Assembly (NCBI GenBank): GCA_035541995.1
Contig: DATKMG010000592.1
Span: 1-7,175, forward strand
Length of the DNA: 7,175 bases
From: DATKMG01 sp035541995
Lineage (GTDB): Bacteria > Acidobacteriota > Terriglobia > Versatilivoradales > Versatilivoraceae
Direction of reading: 5' to 3'
Made by a program: the position numbers and the translations under genes. Below, piece after piece: positions 5,534 to 7,175 of the stretch (within the stretch, counting starts at the first letter, position 1; every line of letters starts with the position of its first letter). The notes beneath the pieces were generated by a model. The model did no database searches. It saw only the letters and a list, made by a program, of their open reading frames with translations, and had not been told where the DNA came from.

Positions 5534-6035
5534 TCACTGAAGTTGTCTAACGTCAACTAAAATTTTCGCCCGAAAAGAACAATTGTCGCTGATCACCGCG
5601 AGAAACTTCTCAACGTCCTTATCACCGTCGATCCTTATCAGGATACCTAGTCCGACTGGGTTCAACCCTCTTGCATTCGACCCCGATGAACCACCAGCAT
5701 ACCGGCCGTAGCTGAAAATCACGCTGTGTTTTTCGTTGTGAATTTGAATGAACGAAGGGCCTTGCTTCTGTATCTCCATGAACACAGTTACCTCCATCCC
5801 TTCAGGATCGACAAACCTTAGTGGATTGTTACGCGTATACGAAAACAGATTCCAGCGTTGAGGGTCCCCTATTCTGGTCAGTCCGAACGAAATTGGATCC
5901 GGGTACATGAAACGCCGCCCTTGCACTCCCAAGAAGCACCCCCGAAGTAGTCGAGGTTAGGTTCGGGATCCCGTTCTTTGCCGGGGGACTTGTGGGTAAA
6001 AGGCATGTACGGGGCGGGGTTGCACAGTCGTACAT
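5534..6035 (-). pseudogene. Rhs end-of-core fragment with unrecognised C-terminal tip, frameshifted
   Basis: In one - strand frame 6006-5941 encodes KSPGKERDPEPNLDYFG, the conserved end-of-core Rhs signature. The next frame (5932-5534) continues GVQGRRFMYPDPISFGL, DPQRWNLFSYTRNNPLRFVD and PEGM. Together they give the usual order GKERDxExxLDYFGARY...GRFxxPDP...NPLRFVDPxG. The frame changes at about 5939-5941 and is explained by loss of one base in GGGG(C)GTGC. After PEG comes a variable tip of about 85 residues (VTVFMEIQKQGPSFIQIHNE through GSNARGLNPVGLGILIRIDG to ILVDVRQLQ). In Rhs proteins this position holds a toxin domain; I do not recognise this one. Almost all of the YD-repeat core is absent, so this is an orphan cassette or remnant, not a full Rhs effector. 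Confidence 0.8.
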
Positions 6036-6040
6036 GTGGG

Positions 6041-6466
6041 TCAGCGTGTCGTAGGAGTGGGCAAGAGTGGTGTGGGTGGCTTTGTCGTTAAGAAGCAGGG
6101 CAGTCTTTTCGGATTCGGAAGCACCTCTTTCGCACCGAACGCCGTTGGAAGGAAGGATGGCCCTCGAGCCACCCAGCTAAGGCAGTCTTTGGTCTCTTCT
6201 GGTGATTCTTGATGGAACTGAAATTTCCAAGCAGTTTTGTCAAACTGATCGTAGGCAATTAGGTCCGCGCGGTGAATGTATTCGACGATGATGTATTTCT
6301 CTTTGCGAGGCTGAGACCAGTGATCGGCTCGCACCATGTATATTTCAGCTAGATCGCCCATTGAATTCGGGTCTACGATCCGGGTATCGTCTTTGCCTTT
6401 CTGAATCGCAATCACTGGGCCCTCATCCCAGTACTTGATGGCCAGCGGCTTCTTCAGGTGATGCAA
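6041..6466 (-). CDS. Hypothetical protein upstream of the Rhs fragment (possible displaced immunity protein)
   Basis: A 141-codon frame with a TTG start at 6466 (HHLKKPLAIKYWDEGPVIAI), preceded directly by a stop codon and with no clear ribosome binding site. Residues about 1-105 look like a real soluble protein, with alternating strands and many aromatic and charged residues (LAEIYMVRADHW, KYIIVEYIHRADLIAYDQFD, TAWKFQFHQE). The last 25 or so (LTTKPPTPLLPTPTTR) are low-complexity and probably spurious read-through into the Rhs junction. No known domain is recognised. In Rhs loci a small soluble gene between one toxin tip and the next orphan core fragment is often an immunity protein, and the position here fits that. 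It could equally be a fragment of an upstream tip. Confidence 0.45.
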   Translation of the reverse strand: MHHLKKPLAIKYWDEGPVIAIQKGKDDTRIVDPNSMGDLAEIYMVRADHWSQPRKEKYIIVEYIHRADLIAYDQFDKTAWKFQFHQESPEETKDCLSWVARGPSFLPTAFGAKEVLPNPKRLPCFLTTKPPTPLLPTPTTR

Positions 6467-6620
6467 TCACATCGCTTTAGCAAAAAGACTAAGCGGGATC
6501 TTGCTCGGTCCTGCGGAAGACTTGGCTTTCCACTACAAAGACACTTTTCGTGACAACAAGTAGTGGAAAATCATTTGAAGATCGTGTTTCTCAATTGGCG
6601 AGTGATTAACGTCAATCATT
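6467..6620. repeat. Intergenic stretch with a 10-bp inverted repeat
   Basis: TTTCCACTAC (6527-6536) and GTAGTGGAAA (6560-6569) are perfect reverse complements around a 23-base loop, which holds a smaller CAC/GTG pairing. It lies just downstream of the truncated RAYT gene. It contains GTAG, the tetranucleotide typical of REP sequences recognised by RAYT enzymes, though the long loop is not typical of REPs. It could also end transcription of the RAYT gene. No gene is seen in this stretch. Confidence 0.5.
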
Positions 6621-6887
6621 TTACTCCCGCCCGCTGCGGCCAGCCGTCATCTGGATGGACTGTGGAATCACCTCACGTCCTTTCCAATCATCGACCAGCA
6701 AATGAATGTGGTTGGAGGTGACCATGTAATCCAACACGCACAGTCCAAAGCGCTGGGGGCTTCGAAGAGCCAAACCGATCCAGGCTTGCGAGTCACAGGC
6801 AAATTTCAACAGGAATTGCCGCCCGTGACAGCGGTGAGTCAGATGCCAGATCCGTCCAGCCAAGTAATATCGATGGGCTCGTGGCAC
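6621..6887 (-). pseudogene. Truncated REP-associated tyrosine transposase (RAYT, Y1/HUH family)
   Basis: An 88-residue frame with a GTG start at 6887 and AGGAG seven bases upstream (complement of 6895-6899). The sequence PRAHRYYLAGRIWHLTHRCH, then QFLLKFACDSQAWIGLAL, LCVLDYMVTSNHIHLLVDD and IPQSIQMTAGRSGRE is a clear RAYT N-terminal half. The metal-binding HUH pair is H60 and H62 in SNHIHLLV. A complete enzyme goes on through a GAFWEDRYHAT-type region and the catalytic Tyr helix and is usually well over 130 residues. Here TAA follows GRE at once, and no continuation is found in other frames downstream. The strand-nicking tyrosine is therefore lost. Intact relatives mobilise or maintain REP palindromes. 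Confidence 0.85.
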
Positions 6888-6904
6888 GGTCCGTCTCCTG
6901 GCTG

Positions 6905-7066
6905 ATTCGGGGGCCTTAAAGGGTCTTTTTCAGCACCACAAACAGGCTTCTAAGGCTGAAATACTAGCTCTTTTTGCGAAGATCGGCTGAAATTTCAGAG
7001 ACTTGTCTTGGTCCGACCCGGTTTCCCCTGCACCAGGAAAAACCGCAGTAGGCAAAGATGCCGATC
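6905..7066. repeat. Upstream region of the RAYT gene with nested inverted repeats
   Basis: GCCTTA (6913-6918) pairs with TAAGGC (6951-6956), and TTTCAGC (6928-6934) pairs with GCTGAAA (6955-6961). A perfect 12-bp palindrome CTGAAATTTCAG is at 6987-6998. GCTGAAA is repeated directly at 6955-6961 and 6986-6992. The region may hold the RAYT promoter on the - strand and degenerate REP-like sites. No gene is seen. Confidence 0.4.
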
Positions 7067-7175
7067 TCACGCCGCGGTCTTGCGAACGCGCAATTCAGCC
7101 TTATGTCCCGTGGCGGAGAGGACACGGATCAGGAGGTCAGTCGAGATCCCCTGTGTGTTGCCGTTGGCAATGGCC
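7067..7175 (-). CDS. Probable XRE-family antitoxin or regulator, C-terminal end only
   Basis: The - strand from the window edge reads AIANGNTQGISTDLLIRVLS then ATGHKAELRVRKTAA and stops at TGA (7069-7067). The pattern of a small-residue turn, ISTDLLxRVLxxxGHxxxxxV and a basic tail ending in Ala-Ala is typical of the last third of short HTH_XRE antitoxins such as those paired with RelE/HigB-type toxins: the dimer helix and final strand after the helix-turn-helix. The DNA-binding helices and start lie beyond 7175, so the call rests on 35 residues. A toxin gene, if present, would be expected just outside the window. Confidence 0.6.
   Translation of the reverse strand, partial: AIANGNTQGISTDLLIRVLSATGHKAELRVRKTAA

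Noticed and set aside
5385..5540. A 51-codon + strand frame after the toxin gene (MCSIPEVSDASSRHW...)
   Set aside because: No ribosome binding site, no motif, and it overlaps the end of the Rhs tip. It is too short to claim.
6702..6905. A 67-codon + strand frame
   Set aside because: Antisense to the RAYT fragment, which carries the HUH motif.
1..7175. CRISPR array, tRNA or rRNA gene
   Set aside because: No regularly spaced direct repeats with unique spacers and no cloverleaf or rRNA-like sequence was seen. The repeats found are inverted and tied to mobile elements. In particular, no tRNA borders the RIT element, so it is not a tRNA-targeting integrative element.

Overview
The window is a mosaic of mobile-element debris around one element that looks intact. 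At 257-3750 lies a complete RIT element (recombinase in trio): three overlapping tyrosine recombinase genes on the + strand, bounded by perfect 37-bp inverted repeats. It has inserted into an IS1634/IS4-type DDE transposase gene on the - strand. One transposase piece lies right of the element (3751-about 4037) and the next lies left of it (1-261, running off the window). The two pieces join in frame with no residue lost, between the Asp-Cys-Lys and Gln-Val-Val codons, so the insertion site is fixed to within about 5 bp. The pentamer GCTTA is present at both outer junctions. The left end carries about 25 bp more than the right end, forming a near-perfect 30-bp palindrome.

Right of the split transposase (about 4079-4324, +) is the C-terminal remnant of a second, unrelated transposase that resembles IS1182-type enzymes. 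It is inactivated by two in-frame TGA codons. About 430 bp without a convincing gene follow (4325-4795). Then comes a compact toxin-antitoxin operon (4813-5369, +): a ribbon-helix-helix-like antitoxin and a MazF/PemK-family endoribonuclease, joined by an ATGA overlap. A perfect TATAAT box six bases before the antitoxin ATG suggests a leaderless or near-leaderless transcript.

The rest is read from the - strand. A small gene of unknown function (6041-6466) is followed by a frameshifted end-of-core Rhs fragment with an unrecognised C-terminal tip (5534 to about 6035). This looks like an orphan Rhs cassette. Further right are a truncated REP-associated tyrosine transposase (6621-6887, HUH motif present, catalytic tyrosine region gone) and the last 35 residues of a probable XRE-type antitoxin or regulator (7067-7175).

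The content (RIT element, IS1634-type transposase, Rhs cassette, RAYT, MazEF) suggests an accessory island in the chromosome or a large plasmid of a bacterium with moderately high GC, most likely Gram-negative. Proteobacteria, Nitrospirota and Acidobacteriota all remain possible; the sequence alone does not settle the taxon. The only coordinated gene sets are the recombinase trio, whose overlaps imply co-translation and probably joint action at the element ends, and the toxin-antitoxin pair. Most other genes are broken.
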